A stretch of DNA of 64,000 bases, taken from Ptiloglossa arizonensis. Taxonomy: Eukaryota > Arthropoda > Insecta > Hymenoptera > Colletidae. The stretch lies in NCBI RefSeq assembly GCF_051014685.1, contig NW_027479039.1, forward strand, positions 1 to 64,000, in the 5' to 3' direction. A program made the position numbers and the translations under genes. The notes beneath the pieces were generated by a model. The model worked only from the letters and a program-made list of their open reading frames with translations. It was not told the DNA's origin and did not search any database. The first letter of the stretch is position 1; each line of letters opens with the position of its first letter. This document shows positions 11,866 through 24,261 of the stretch, piece by piece.

Positions 11866-14325
11866 CCCTAGGCCATTCTGGTTAAGCGTTAGGAGCAGCA
11901 GAAGTGCGAAAAAGTTGTTGTCTTCTCAACCATTTCTTAGCTTTAAACTCCCATATCTCGCGAACGGATTGACCAAACCCAGAAGTTCCTGCTGCGTCTG
12001 AAAGTAGAAACTCGCCCGATTACAACGATATGTGTATTTTTTCCCTAGGCCATTCTGGTTAAGCGTTAGGAGCAGCAGAAGTGCGAAAAATTTGTTGTCT
12101 TCTCAATCATTTCTTAGCTTCAAACTCCCAATCTCGCGAACGGATTGACCTAACCCAAAAATCCTGTTGCATCTGAAAGTAGAAACTCGCCCGGTTACAA
12201 CGGTATGTGTATTTTTTCCCTAGGCCATTCTGGTTATACGTTAGGAGCAGCAGAAGTGCGAAAAATTTGTTGTCTTCTCAACCATTTCTTAGCTTCAAAC
12301 TCCCATATCTCGCGAACGGATTGACCAAACCCAGAAGTTCCTGCTGCGTCTGAAAGTAGAAACTCGCCCGATTACAACGATATGCGTATTTTTTCCCTAG
12401 GCCATTCTGGTTAAGCGTTTGGAGCAGCAGAAGTGCGAAAAATTTGTTGTCTTCTCAACCATTTCTTGGCTTCAAACTCCATGTCACGCGAACGGATTGA
12501 CCTAACCCAAAAATTCCTGTTGCGTCTGAAAGTAGAAACTCGCCCGATTACAACGGTATGTGTATTTTTTCCCTAGGCCATTCTGATTAAGCGTTTGGAG
12601 CAGCAGAAGTGCGAAAAATTTGTTGTCTTCATAACCATTTCTTAGCTTCAAACTCCCATATCTCGCGAACGGATTGACCTAACCCAAAAATTCCTATTGC
12701 ATCTGAAAGTAGAAACTCGCCCGATTACAGCGGTATGCGTATTTTTTCCCTAGGCCATTCGGGTTAAGCGTTTGGAGCAGCAGAAGTTCGAAAAATTTGT
12801 TGTCTTCTTAACCATTTCTTAGCTTCAAACTCCCATATCTCGCGAACGGATTGACCTAACCCAAAAATTCCTATTGCATCTGAAAGTAGAAACTCGCCCG
12901 ATTACAACGGTATGTGTATTTTTTCCCTATGCCATTCTGGTTAAGCGTTTGGAGCAGCAGAATTGCGAAAAATTTTTTGCTTTCTCAACCATTTCTTGGC
13001 TTCAAACTGCCATATCTCGCGAACGGATTGACCTAACCCAAAAATTCCTATTGCATCTGAAAGTAGAAACTCGCCCGATTACAACGGTACGTGTATTTTT
13101 CCCTTAGGCCATTCTGGTTAAGCGATTGGAGCAGCAGAAGTGCGAAAAATTTATTGTCTTGTCAACCATTTCTTAGCTTGAAAGTCCCATATCTCGCGAA
13201 CGTATTGACCTAACCCAAAAATTCCTGTTGCATCTGAAAGTAGAAACTCGCCCGATTACAGCGGTATGTGTAGTTTTTCCCTAGGCAATTCTGGTTAAGT
13301 GTTTGGAGCAGCAGAAGTGCGACAAATTTGTTGTCTTCTCAATCATTTCTTAGCTTCAAACTCCCATATCTCGGGAACGGATTGACCTAACCCAAAAATT
13401 CCTGTTGCATCTGAAAGTAGAAACTCGCCCGATTACAACGGTATGTGTATTTTTTCCCTAGGCCATTCTGGTTAAGCGTTAGGAGCAGCAGAAGTGCGAA
13501 AAAGTTGTTGTCTTCTCAACCACTTCTTAGCTTTAAACTCCCATATCTCGCGAACGGATTGACCAAACCCAGAAGTTCCTGCTGCGTCTGAAAGTAGAAA
13601 CTCGCCCGATTACAACGATATGTGTATTTTTTCCCTAAGCCATTCTGGTTAAGCGTTAGGAGCAGCAGAAGTGCGAAAAATTTGTTGTCTTCTCAATCAT
13701 TTCTTAGCTTCAAACTCCCAATCTCGCGAACGGATTGACCTAACCCAAAAATTCCTGTTGCATCTGAAAGTAGAAACTCGCCCGGTTACAACGGTATGTG
13801 TATTTTTTCCCTAGGCCATTCTGGTTATACGTTAGGAGCAGCAGAAGTGCGAAAAATTTGTTGTCTTCTCAACCATTTCTTAGCTTCAAACTCCCATATC
13901 TCGCGAACGGATTGACCAAACCCAGAAGTTCCTGCTGCGTCTGAAAGTAGAAACTCGCCCGATTACAACGATATGCGTATTTTTTCCCTAGGCCATTCTG
14001 GTTAAGCGTTTGGAGCAGCAGAAGTGCGAAAAATTTGTTGTCTTCTCAACCATTTCTTGGCTTCAAACTCCCATGTCACGCGAACGGATTGACCTAACCC
14101 AAAAATTCCTGTTGCGTCTGAAAGTAGAAACTCGCCCGATTACAACGGTATGTGTATTTTTTCCCTAGGCCATTCTGATTAAGCGTTTGGAGCAGCAGAA
14201 GTGCGAAAAATTTGTTGTCTTCATAACCATTTCTTAGCTTCAAACTCCCATATCTCGCGAACGGATTGACCTAACCCAAAAATTCCTATTGCATCTGAAA
14301 GTAGAACCTCGCCCGATTACAACGG
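11144..14325. repeat. 9-monomer HOR, two tandem copies (about 1591 bp)
   Basis: The agcggtatgcg...cgggtt/gaagttcg monomer starts copies at 11144 and 12734, and the second copy ends near 14325 (1590 and 1592 bp, close to 9 x 177). The private marker atgtcacgcgaac occurs once in each copy, at 12481 and 14073, and once more at 15312 in the next domain. The copies differ by single-base changes and indels, such as aaaaatcctg near 12160 and ctcc/atgtc near 12480. The first copy overlaps the last unit of the 5-mer domain, so the two HORs are superimposed in register. Confidence 0.85.
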
Positions 14326-16119
14326 TACGTGTATTTTTCCCTTAGGCCATTCTGGTTAAGCGATTGGAGCAGCAGAAGTGCGAAAAATTTATTGTCTTGT
14401 CAACCATTTCTTAGCTTGAAAGTCCCATATCTCGCGAACGTATTGACCTAACCCAAAAATTCCTATTGCATCTGAAAGTAGAAACTCGCCCGATTACAGC
14501 GGTATGTGTATTTTTTCCCTATGCCATTCTGGTTAAGCGTTTGGAGCAACAGAATTGCGAAAAATTTTTTGCTTTCTCAACCATTTCTTGGCTTCAAACT
14601 GCCATATCTCGCGAACGGATTGACCTAACCCAAAAATTCCTATTGCATCTGAAAGTAGAAACTCGCCCGATTACAACGGTACGTGTATTTTTCCCTTAGG
14701 CCATTCTGGTTAAGCGATTGGAGCAGCAGAAGTGCGAAAAATTTATTGTCTTGTCAACCATTTCTTAGCTTGAAAGTCCCATATCTCGCGAACGTATTGA
14801 CCTAACCCAAAAATTCCTATTGCATCTGAAAGTAGAAACTCGCCCGATTACAGCGGTATGTGTAGTTTTTCCCTAGGAAATTCTGGTTAAGCGTTAGGAG
14901 CAGCAGAAGTGCGAAAAATTTGTTGTCTTCTCAATCATTTCTTAGCTTCAAACTCCCAATCTCGCGAACGGATTGACCTAACCCAAAAATTCCTGTTGCA
15001 TCTGAAAGTAGAAACTCGCCCCGGTTACAACGGTATGTGTATTTTTTCCCTAGGCCATTCTGGTTATACGTTAGGAGCAGCAGAAGTGCGAAAAATTTGT
15101 TGTCTTCTCAACCATTTCTTAGCTTCAAACTCCCATATCTCGCGAACGGATTGACCAAACCCAGAAGTTCCTGCTGCGTCTGAAAGTAGAAACTCGCCCG
15201 ATTACAACGATATGCGTATTTTTTCCCTAGGCCATTCTGGTTAAGCGTTTGGAGCAGCAGAAGTGCGAAAAATTTGTTGTCTTCTCAACCATTTCTTGGC
15301 TTCAAACTCCCATGTCACGCGAACGGATTGACCTAACCCAAAAATTCCTGTTGCGTCTGAAAGTAGAAACTCGCCCGATTACAACGGTATGTGTATTTTT
15401 TCCCTAGGCCATTCTGATTAAGCGTTTGGAGCAGCAGAAGTGCGAAAAATTTGTTGTCTTCATAACCATTTCTTAGCTTCAAACTCCCATATCTCGCGAA
15501 CGGATTGACCTAACCCAAAAATTCCTATTGCATCTGAAAGTAGAACCTCGCCCGATTACAACGGTACGTGTATTTTTCCCTTAGGCCATTCTGGTTAAGC
15601 GATTGGAGCAGCAGAAGTGCGAAAAATTTATTGTCTTGTCAACCATTTCTTAGCTTGAAAGTCCCATATCTCGCGAACGTATTGACCTAACCCAAAAATT
15701 CCTATTGCATCTGAAAGTAGAAACTCGCCCGATTACAGCGGTATGTGTATTTTTTCCCTATGCCATTCTGGTTAAGCGTTTGGAGCAACAGAATTGCGAA
15801 AAATTTTTTGCTTTCTCAACCATTTCTTGGCTTCAAACTGCCATATCTCGCGAACGGATTGACCTAACCCAAAAATTCCTATTGCATCTGAAAGTAGAAA
15901 CTCGCCCGATTACAACGGTACGTGTATTTTTCCCTTAGGCCATTCTGGTTAAGCGATTGGAGCAGCAGAAGTGCGAAAAATTTATTGTCTTGTCAACCAT
16001 TTCTTAGCTTGAAAGTCCCATATCTCGCGAACGTATTGACCTAACCCAAAAATTCCTATTGCATCTGAAAGTAGAAACTCGCCCGATTACAGCGGTATGT
16101 GTAGTTTTTCCCTAGGAAA
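13643..16119. repeat. 7-monomer HOR, two tandem copies (about 1239 bp)
   Basis: Copies run 13643-14880 and 14881-16119. Both carry the private variants ccctaggaaa (just before 14881 and 16120) and gtagaacctcg (14301 and 15540, exactly 1239 bp apart), and both contain the atgtcacgcg marker. An inserted c (cgcccc) near 15020 is private to the second copy. The junction at 14880 joins the gtagttttt class directly to a gcgttagg-class monomer, a join not seen in older copies, which marks the duplication breakpoint. Confidence 0.87.
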
Positions 16120-16827
16120 TTCTGGTTAAGCGTTTGGAGCAGCAGAAGTGCGACAAATTTGTTGCCTTCTCAATCATTTCTTAGCTTCAAACTCCCATAT
16201 CTCGCGAACGGATTGACCAAACCCAGAAGTTCCTGCTGCGTCTGAAAGTAGAAACTCGCCCGGTTACAACGGTATGTGTATTTTTTCCCTAGGCCATTCT
16301 GGTTATGCGTTAGGAGCAGCAGAATTGCGAAAAATTTGTTGTCTTCTCAACCATTTCTTAGCTTCAAACTCCCATATCTAGCGAACGGATTGACCTAACC
16401 CAAAAATTCCTGTTGCGTCTGAAAGTAGAAACTCGCCCGATTACAACGATATGTGTATTTTTTCCCTAGGCCATTCTGGTTAAGCGTTAGGAGCAGCAGA
16501 AGTGCGAAAAATTTGTTGTCTTCTCAATCATTTCTTAGCTTCAAACTCCCATATCTCGCGAACGGATTGACCTAACCCAAAAATTCCTGTTGCATCTGAA
16601 AGTAGAAACTCGCCCGATTACAACGGTATGTGTATTTTTTCCCTAGGCCATTCTGGTTAAGCGTTTGGAGCAGCAGAATTGCGAAAAATTTTTTGCTTTC
16701 TCAACCATTTCTTGGCTTCAAACTGCCATATCTCGCGAACGGATTTACCTAACCCAAAAATTCCTATTGCATCTGAAAGTAGAAACTCGCCCGATTACAG
16801 CGGTATGTGTATTTTTTCCCTATGCCA
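16120..16827. repeat. Link monomers between two HOR domains
   Basis: Four ordinary 177-bp monomers: gacaaat class, ggttatgcgttagg class with tctagcgaac near 16378, cgatatgtg class, and ttttttgc class with ggatttacc near 16742. Their order does not repeat immediately on either side. They lie between the 7-mer pair on the left and the 21-mer pair on the right. Confidence 0.75.
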
Positions 16828-19800
16828 TTCTGGTTAAGCGTTTGGAGCAGCAGAATTGCGAAAAATTTTTTGCTTTCTCAACCATTTCTTGGCTTCAAAC
16901 TGCCATATCTCGCGAACGGATTGACCTAACCAAAAAATTCCTATTGCATCTGAAAGTAGAAACTCGCCCGATTACAACGGTACGTGTATTTTTCCCTTAG
17001 GCCATTCTGGTTAAGCGATTGGAGCAGCAGAAGTGCGAAAATTTGTTGTCTTCTCAACCATTTCTTAGCTTCAAACTCCCATATCTCGCGAACGGATTGA
17101 CCAAACCCAGAAGTTCCTGCTGCGTCTGAAAGTAGAAACTCGCCCGATTACAACGATATGCGTATTTTTTCCCTAGGCCATTCTGGTTAAGCGTTTGGAG
17201 CAGCAGAAGTGCGAAAAATTTGTTGTCTTCTCAACCATTTTGTGGCTTCAAACTCCCATATCTCGCGAACGGATTGATCTAACCCAAAAATTCCTGTTGC
17301 GTCTGAAAGTAGAAACTCGCCCGATTACAAAGGTATGTGTATTTTTTCCCTAGGCCATTCTGATTAAGCGTTTGGTGCAGCAGAAGTGCGAAAAATTTGT
17401 TGTCTTCATAACCATTTCTTAGCTTCAAACTCCCATATCTCGCGAACGGATTGACCTAACCCAAAAATTCCTATTGCATCTGAAAGTAGAAACTCGCCCG
17501 ATTACAACGGTACGTGTATTTTTCCCTTAGGCCATTCTGGTTAAGCGATTGGAGCAGCAGAAGTGCGAAAAATTTATTGTCTTGTCAACCATTTCTTAGG
17601 TTGAAAGTCCCATATCTCGCGAACGTATTGACCTAACCCAAAAATTCCTATTGCATCTGAAAGTAGAAACTCGCCCGATTACAGCGGTATGTGTATTATT
17701 TCCCTAGGCAATTCTGGTTAAGCGTTTGGAGCAGCAGAATTGCGAAAAATTTTTTGCTTTCTCAACCATTTCTTGGCTTCAAACTGCCATATCTCGCGAA
17801 CGGATTGACCTAACCCAAAAATTCCTATTGCATCTGAAAGTAGAAACTCGCCCGATTACAGCGGTACGTGTATTTTTCCCTTAGGCCATTCTGGTTAAGC
17901 GATTGGAGCAGCAGAAGTGCGAAAAATTTATTGTCTTCTCAACCATTTCTTGGCTTCAAACTCCCATATCTCTCGAACGGATTGACCAAACCCAGAAGTT
18001 CCTGCTGCGTCTGAAAGTAGAAACTCGCCCGATTACAACGATATGTGTATTTTTTCCATAGGCCATTCTGGTTAAGCGTTAGGAGCAGCAGAAGTGCGAA
18101 AAATTTGTTGTCTTCTCAATCATTTCTTAGCTTCAAACTCCCATATCTCGCGAACGGATTGACCTAACCCAAAAATTCCTGTTGCATCTGAAAGTAGAAA
18201 CTCGCCCGCTTACAACGGTATGTGTATTATTTCCCTAGGCCATTCTGGTTAAGCGTTTGGAGCAACAGAATTGCGAAAAATTTTTTGCTTTCTCAACCAT
18301 TTCTTGGCTTCAAACTGCCATATCTCGCGAACGGATTGACCTAACCCAAAAATTCCTATTGCATCTGAAAGTAGAAACTCGCCCGATTTCAACGGTATGT
18401 GTATTTTTTCCCTAGGCCATTCTGGTTAAGCGTTAGGAGCAGCAGAAGTGCGAAAAAGTTGTTGTCTTCTCAACCATTTCTTAGCTTTAAACTCCCATAT
18501 CTCGCGAACGGATTGATCTAACCCAAAAATTCCTGTTGCGTCTGAAAGTAGAAACTCGCCCGATTACAACGGTATGTGTATTTTTTCCCTAGGCCATTCT
18601 GATTAAGCGTTTGGAGCAGCAGAAGTGCGAAAAATTTGTTGTCTTCATAACCATTTCTTAGCTTCAAACTCCCATATCTCGCGAACGGATTGACCTAACC
18701 CAAAAATTCCTATTGCATCTGAAAGTAGAAACTCGCCCGATTACAGCGGTATGTGTAGTTTTTCCCTAGGCCATTCTGGTTAAGCGTTAGGAGCAGCAGA
18801 AGTGCGAAAAAGTTGTTGTCTTCTCAACCATTTCTTAGCTTTAAACTCCCATATCTCGCGAACGGATTGACCAAACCCAGAAGTTCCTGCTGCGTCTGAA
18901 AGTAGAAACTCGCCCGGTTACAACGGTATGTGTATTTTTTCCCTAGGCCATTCTGGTTATGCGTTAGGAGCAGCAGAATTGCGAAAAATTTGTTGTCTTC
19001 TCAACCATTTCTTAGCTTCAAACTCCCATATCTAGCGAACGGATTGACCAAACCCAGAAGTTCCTGCTGCGTCTGAAAGTAGAAACTCGCCCGATTACAA
19101 CGATATGTGTATTTTTTCCCTAGGCCATTCTGATTAAGCGTTTGGAGCAGCAGAAGTGCGAAAAATTTGTTGTCTTCATAACCATTTCTTAGCTTCAAAC
19201 TCCCATATCTCGCGAACGGATTGACCTAACCCAAAAATTCCTATTGCATCTGAAAGTAGAAACTCGCCCGATTACAACGGTACATGTATTTTTCCCTTAG
19301 GCCATTCTCGTTAAGCGATTGGAGCAGCAGAAGTGCGAAAAATTTATTGTCTTGTCAACCATTTCTTAGCTTGAAAGTCCCATATCTCGCGAACGTATTG
19401 ACCTAACCCAAAAATTCCTATTGCATCTGAAAGTAGAAACTCTTCCGATTACAGCGGTTTGTGTATTTTTTCCCTATGGCATTCTGGTTAAGCGTTTGGA
19501 GCATCAGAATTGCGAAAAATTTTTTGCTTTCTCAACCATTTCTTGGCTTCAAACTGCCATATCTCGCGAACGGATTGACCTAACCCAAAAATTCCTATTG
19601 CATCTGAAAGTAGAAACTCGCCCGATTACAACGGTACGTGTATTTTTCCCTTAGGCCATTCTGGTTAAGCGATTGGAGCAGCAGAAGTGCGAAAAATTTA
19701 TTGTCTTGTCCACCATTTCTTAGCTTGAAAGTCCCATATCTCGCGAACGTATTGACCTAACCCAAAAATTCCTATTGCATCTGAAAGTAGAAACTCGCCC

Positions 19801-22800
19801 GATTACAGCGGTATGTGTAGTTTTTCCCTAGGCAATTCTGGTTAAGCGTTTGGAGCAGCAGAAGTGCGACAAATTTGTTGTCTTCTCAATCATTTCTTAG
19901 CTTCAAACTCCCATATCTCGGGAACGGATTGACCTAACCCAAAAATTCCTGTTGCATCTGAAAGTAGAAACTCGCCCGATTACAACGGTATGTGTATTTT
20001 TTCCCTAGGCCATTCTGGTTAAGCGTTAGGAGCAGCAGAAGTGCGAAAAAGTTGTTGTCTTCTCAACGATTTCTTAGCTTTAAACTCCCATATCTCGCGA
20101 ACGGATTGACCAAACCCAGAAGTTCCTGCTGCGTCTGAAAGTAGAAACTCGCCCGATTACAACGATATGTGTATTTTTTCCCTAGGCCATTCTGGTTAAG
20201 CGTGTGGAGCAGCAGAATAGCGAAAAATTGTTTGCCTTCTCAACCATTTCTTGGCTTCAAACTCCCATATCTCGCGAACGGATTGACCTAACCCAAAAAT
20301 TCCTGTTGCATCTGAAAGTAGAAACTCGCCCGGTTACAACGGTATGTGTATTTTTTCTCTAGGCCATTCTGGTTATGCGTTAGGAGCAGCAGAATTGCGA
20401 AAAATTTGTTGTCTTCTCAACCATTTCTTAGCTTCAAACTCCCATATCTCGCGAACGGATTGACCAAACCCAGAAGTTCCTGCTGCGTCTGAAAGTAGAA
20501 ACTCGCCCGATTACAACGGTATGTGTATTTTTTCCCTAGGCCATTCTGGTTAAGCGTTTGGAGCAGCAGAATTGCGAAAAATTTTTTGCTTTCTCAACCA
20601 TTTCTTGGCTTCAAACTGCCATATCTCGCGAACGGATTGACCTAACCAAAAAATTCCTATTGCATCTGAAAGTAGAAACTCGCCCGATTACAACGGTACG
20701 TGTATTTTTCCCTTAGGCCATTCTGGTTAAGCGATTGGAGCAGCAGAAGTGCGAAAAATTTGTTGTCTTCTCAACCATTTCTTAGCTTCAAACTCCCATA
20801 TCTCGCGAACGGATTGACCAAACCCAGAAGTTCCTGCTGCGTCTGAAAGTAGAAACTCGCCCGATTACAACGATATGCGTATTTTTTCCCTAGGCCATTC
20901 TGGTTAAGCGTTTGGAGCAGCAGAAGTGCGAAAAATTTGTTGTCTTCTCAACCATTTTGTGGCTTCAAACTCCCATATCTCGCGAACGGATTGATCTAAC
21001 CCAAAAATTCCTGTTGCGTCTGGAAGTAGAAACTCGCCCGATTACAACGGTATGTGTATTTTTTCCCTAGGCCATTCTGATTAAGCGTTTGGTGCAGCAG
21101 AAGTGCGAAAAATTTGTTGTCTTCATAACCATTTCTTAGCTTCAAACTCCCATATCTCGCGAACGGATTGACCTAACCCAAAAATTCCTATTGCATCTGA
21201 AAGTAGAAACTCGCCCGATTACAACGGTACGTGTATTTTTCCCTTAGGCCATTCTGGTTAAGCGATTGGAGCAGCAGAAGTGCGAAAAATTTATTGTCTT
21301 GTCGACCATTTCTTAGGTTGAAAGTCCCATATCTCGCGAACGTATTGACCTAACCCAAAAATTCCTATTGCATCTGAAAGTAGAAACTCGCCCGATTACA
21401 GCGGTATGTGTATTCTTTCCCTAGGCAATTCTGGTTAAGCGTTTGGAGCAGCAGAATTGCCAAAAAATTTTTTGCTTTCTCAACCATTTCTTGGCTTCAA
21501 ACTGCCATATCTCGCGAACGGATTGACCTAACCCAAAAATTCCTATTGCATCTGAAAGTAGAAACTAGCACGATTACAGCGGTACGTGAATTTTTCCCTT
21601 AAGCCATTCTGGTTAAGCGATTGGAGCAGCAGAAGTGCGAAAAATTTATTGTCTTCTCAACCATTTCTTGGCTTCAAACTCCCATATCTCTCGAACGGAT
21701 TGACCAAACCCAGAAGTTCCTGCTGCGTCTGAAAGTAGAAACTCGCCCGATTACATCGATATGTGTATTTTTTCCATAGGCCATTCTGGTTAAGCGTTAG
21801 GAGCAGCAGAAGTGCGAAAAATTTGTTGTCTTCTCAATCATTTCTTAGCTTCAAACTCCCATATCTCGCGAACGGATTGACCTAACCCAAAAATTCCTGT
21901 TGCATCTGAAAGTAGAAACTCGCCCGCTTACAACGGTATGTGTATTTTTTCCCTAGGCCATTCTGGTTAAGCGTTAGGAGCAGCAGAAGTGCGAAAAATT
22001 TGTTGTCTTCTCAACCATTTCTTAGCTTCAAACTCCCATATCTCGCGAACGGATTGACCAAACCCAGAAGTTCCTGCTGCGTCTGAAAGTAGAAACTCGC
22101 CCGATTACAGCGGTATGTGTAGTTTTTCCCTAGGCAATTCTGGTTAAGCGTTTGGAGCAGCAGAAGTGCGACAAATTTGTTGTCTTCTCAATCATTTCTT
22201 AGCTTCAAACTCCCATATCTCGGGAACGGATTGACCTAACCCAAAAATTCCTGTTGCATCTGAAAGTAGAAACTCGCCCGATTTCAACGGTATGTGTATT
22301 TTTTCCCTAGGCCATTCTGGTTAAGCGTTAGGAGCAGCAGAAGTGCGAAAAAGTTGTTGTCTTCTCAACCATTTCTTAGCTTTAAACTCCCATATCTCGC
22401 GAACGGATTGACCAAACCCAGAAGTTCCTGCTGCGTCTGAAAGTAGAAACTCGCCCGGTTACAACGGTATGTGTATTTTTTCCCTAGGCCATTCTGGTTA
22501 TGCGTTAGGAGCAGCAGAATTGCGAAAAATTTGTTGTCTTCTCAACCATTTCTTAGCTTCAAACTCCCATATCTAGCGAACGGATTGACCAAACCCAGAA
22601 GTTCCTGCTGCGTCTGAAAGTAGAAACTCGCCCGATTACAACGATATGCGTATTTTTTCCCTAGGCCATTCTGGTTAAGCGTTTGGAGCAGCAGAAGTGC
22701 GAAAAATTTGTTGTCTTCTCAACCATTTCTTGGCTTCAAACTCCCATATCTCGCGAACGGATTGATCTAACCCAAAAATTCCTGTTGCGTCTGAAAGTAG

Positions 22801-24261
22801 AAACTCGCCCGATTACAACGGTATGTGTATTTTTTCCCTAGGCCATTCTGATTAAGCGTTTGGAGCAGCAGAAGTGCGAAAAATTTGTTGTCTTCATAAC
22901 CATTTCTTAGCTTCAAACTCCCATATCTCGCGAACGGATTGACCTAACCCAAAAATTCCTATTGCATCTGAAAGTAGAAACTCGCCCGATTACAACGGTA
23001 CATGTATTTTTCCCTTAGGCCATTCTCGTTAAGCGATTGGAGCAGCAGAAGTGCGAAAAATTTATTGTCTTGTCAACCATTTCTTAGCTTGAAAGTCCCA
23101 TATCTCGCGAACGTATTGACCTAACCCAAAAATTCCTATTGCATCTGAAAGTAGAAACTCTTCCGATTACAGCGGTTTGTGTATTTTTTCCCTATGGCAT
23201 TCTGGTTAAGCGTTTGGAGCATCAGAATTGCGAAAAATTTTTTGCTTTCTCAACCATTTCTTGGCTTCAAACTGCCATATCTCGCGAACGGATTGACCTA
23301 ACCCAAAAATTCCTATTGCATCTGAAAGTAGAAGCTCGCCCGATTACAACGGTACGTGTATTTTTCCCTTAGGCCATTCTGGTTAAGCGATTGGAGCAGC
23401 AGAAGTGCGAAAAATTTATTGTCTTGTCCACCATTTCTTAGCTTGAAAGTCCCATATCTCGCGAACGTATTGACCTAACCCAAAAATTCCTATTGCATCT
23501 GAAAGTAGAAACTCGCCCGATTACAGCGGTATGTGTAGTTTTTCCCTAGGCAATTCTGGTTAAGCGTTTGGAGCAGCAGAAGTGCGACAAATTTGTTGTC
23601 TTCTCAATCATTTCTTAGCTTCAAACTCCCATATCTCGGGAACGGATTGACCTAACCCAAAAATTCCTGTTGCATCTGAAAGTAGAAACTCGCCCGATTA
23701 CAACGGTATGTGTATTTTTTCCCTAGGCCATTCTGGTTAAGCGTTAGGAGCAGCAGAAGTGCGAAAAAGTTGTTGTCTTCTCAACCATTTCTTAGCTTTA
23801 AACTCCCATATCTCGCGAACGGATTGACCAAACCCAGAAGTTCCTGCTGCGTCTGAAAGTAGAAACTCGCCCGATTACAACGATATGTGTATTTTTTCCC
23901 TAGGCCATTCTGGTTAAGCGTGTGGAGCAGCAGAATAGCGAAAAATTGTTTGCCTTCTCAACCATTTCTTGGCTTCAAACTCCCATATCTCGCGAACGGA
24001 TTGACCTAACCCAAAAATTCCTGTTGCATCTGAAAGTAGAAACTCGCCCGGTTACAACGGTATGTGTATTTTTTCTCTAGGCCATTCTGGTTATGCGTTA
24101 GGAGCAGCAGAATTGCGAAAAATTTGTTGTCTTCTCAACCATTTCTTAGCTTCAAACTCCCATATCTCGCGAACGGATTGACCAAACCCAGAAGTTCCTG
24201 CTGCGTCTGAAAGTAGAAACTCGCCCGATTACAACGATATGCGTATTTTTTCCCTAGGCCA
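16828..24261. repeat. 21-monomer HOR, two tandem copies (about 3717 bp)
   Basis: Copies start at about 16828 and 20544. Markers repeat at 3717-3718 bp: accattttgtggc (17241 and 20958), the tacatgtattt...ctcgttaag monomer (about 19280 and 23000), the ctcttccgatt...ctatggcatt...gcatcagaa monomer (19440 and 23158), and gcgtgtggagcagcagaatagcg (about 20200 and 23919). The copies are not simple duplicates. Between about 18.2 and 18.75 kb and between 21.9 and 22.3 kb, one or two monomers have been gained, lost or swapped, with the total length conserved. The second copy overlaps the start of the following 10-mer domain. Confidence 0.87.

Noticed and set aside
19001..19198. Minus-strand open frames here and at 60312-60497
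   Set aside because: Both are reverse readings of the same satellite (cttcataacc monomers) and have no independent support.
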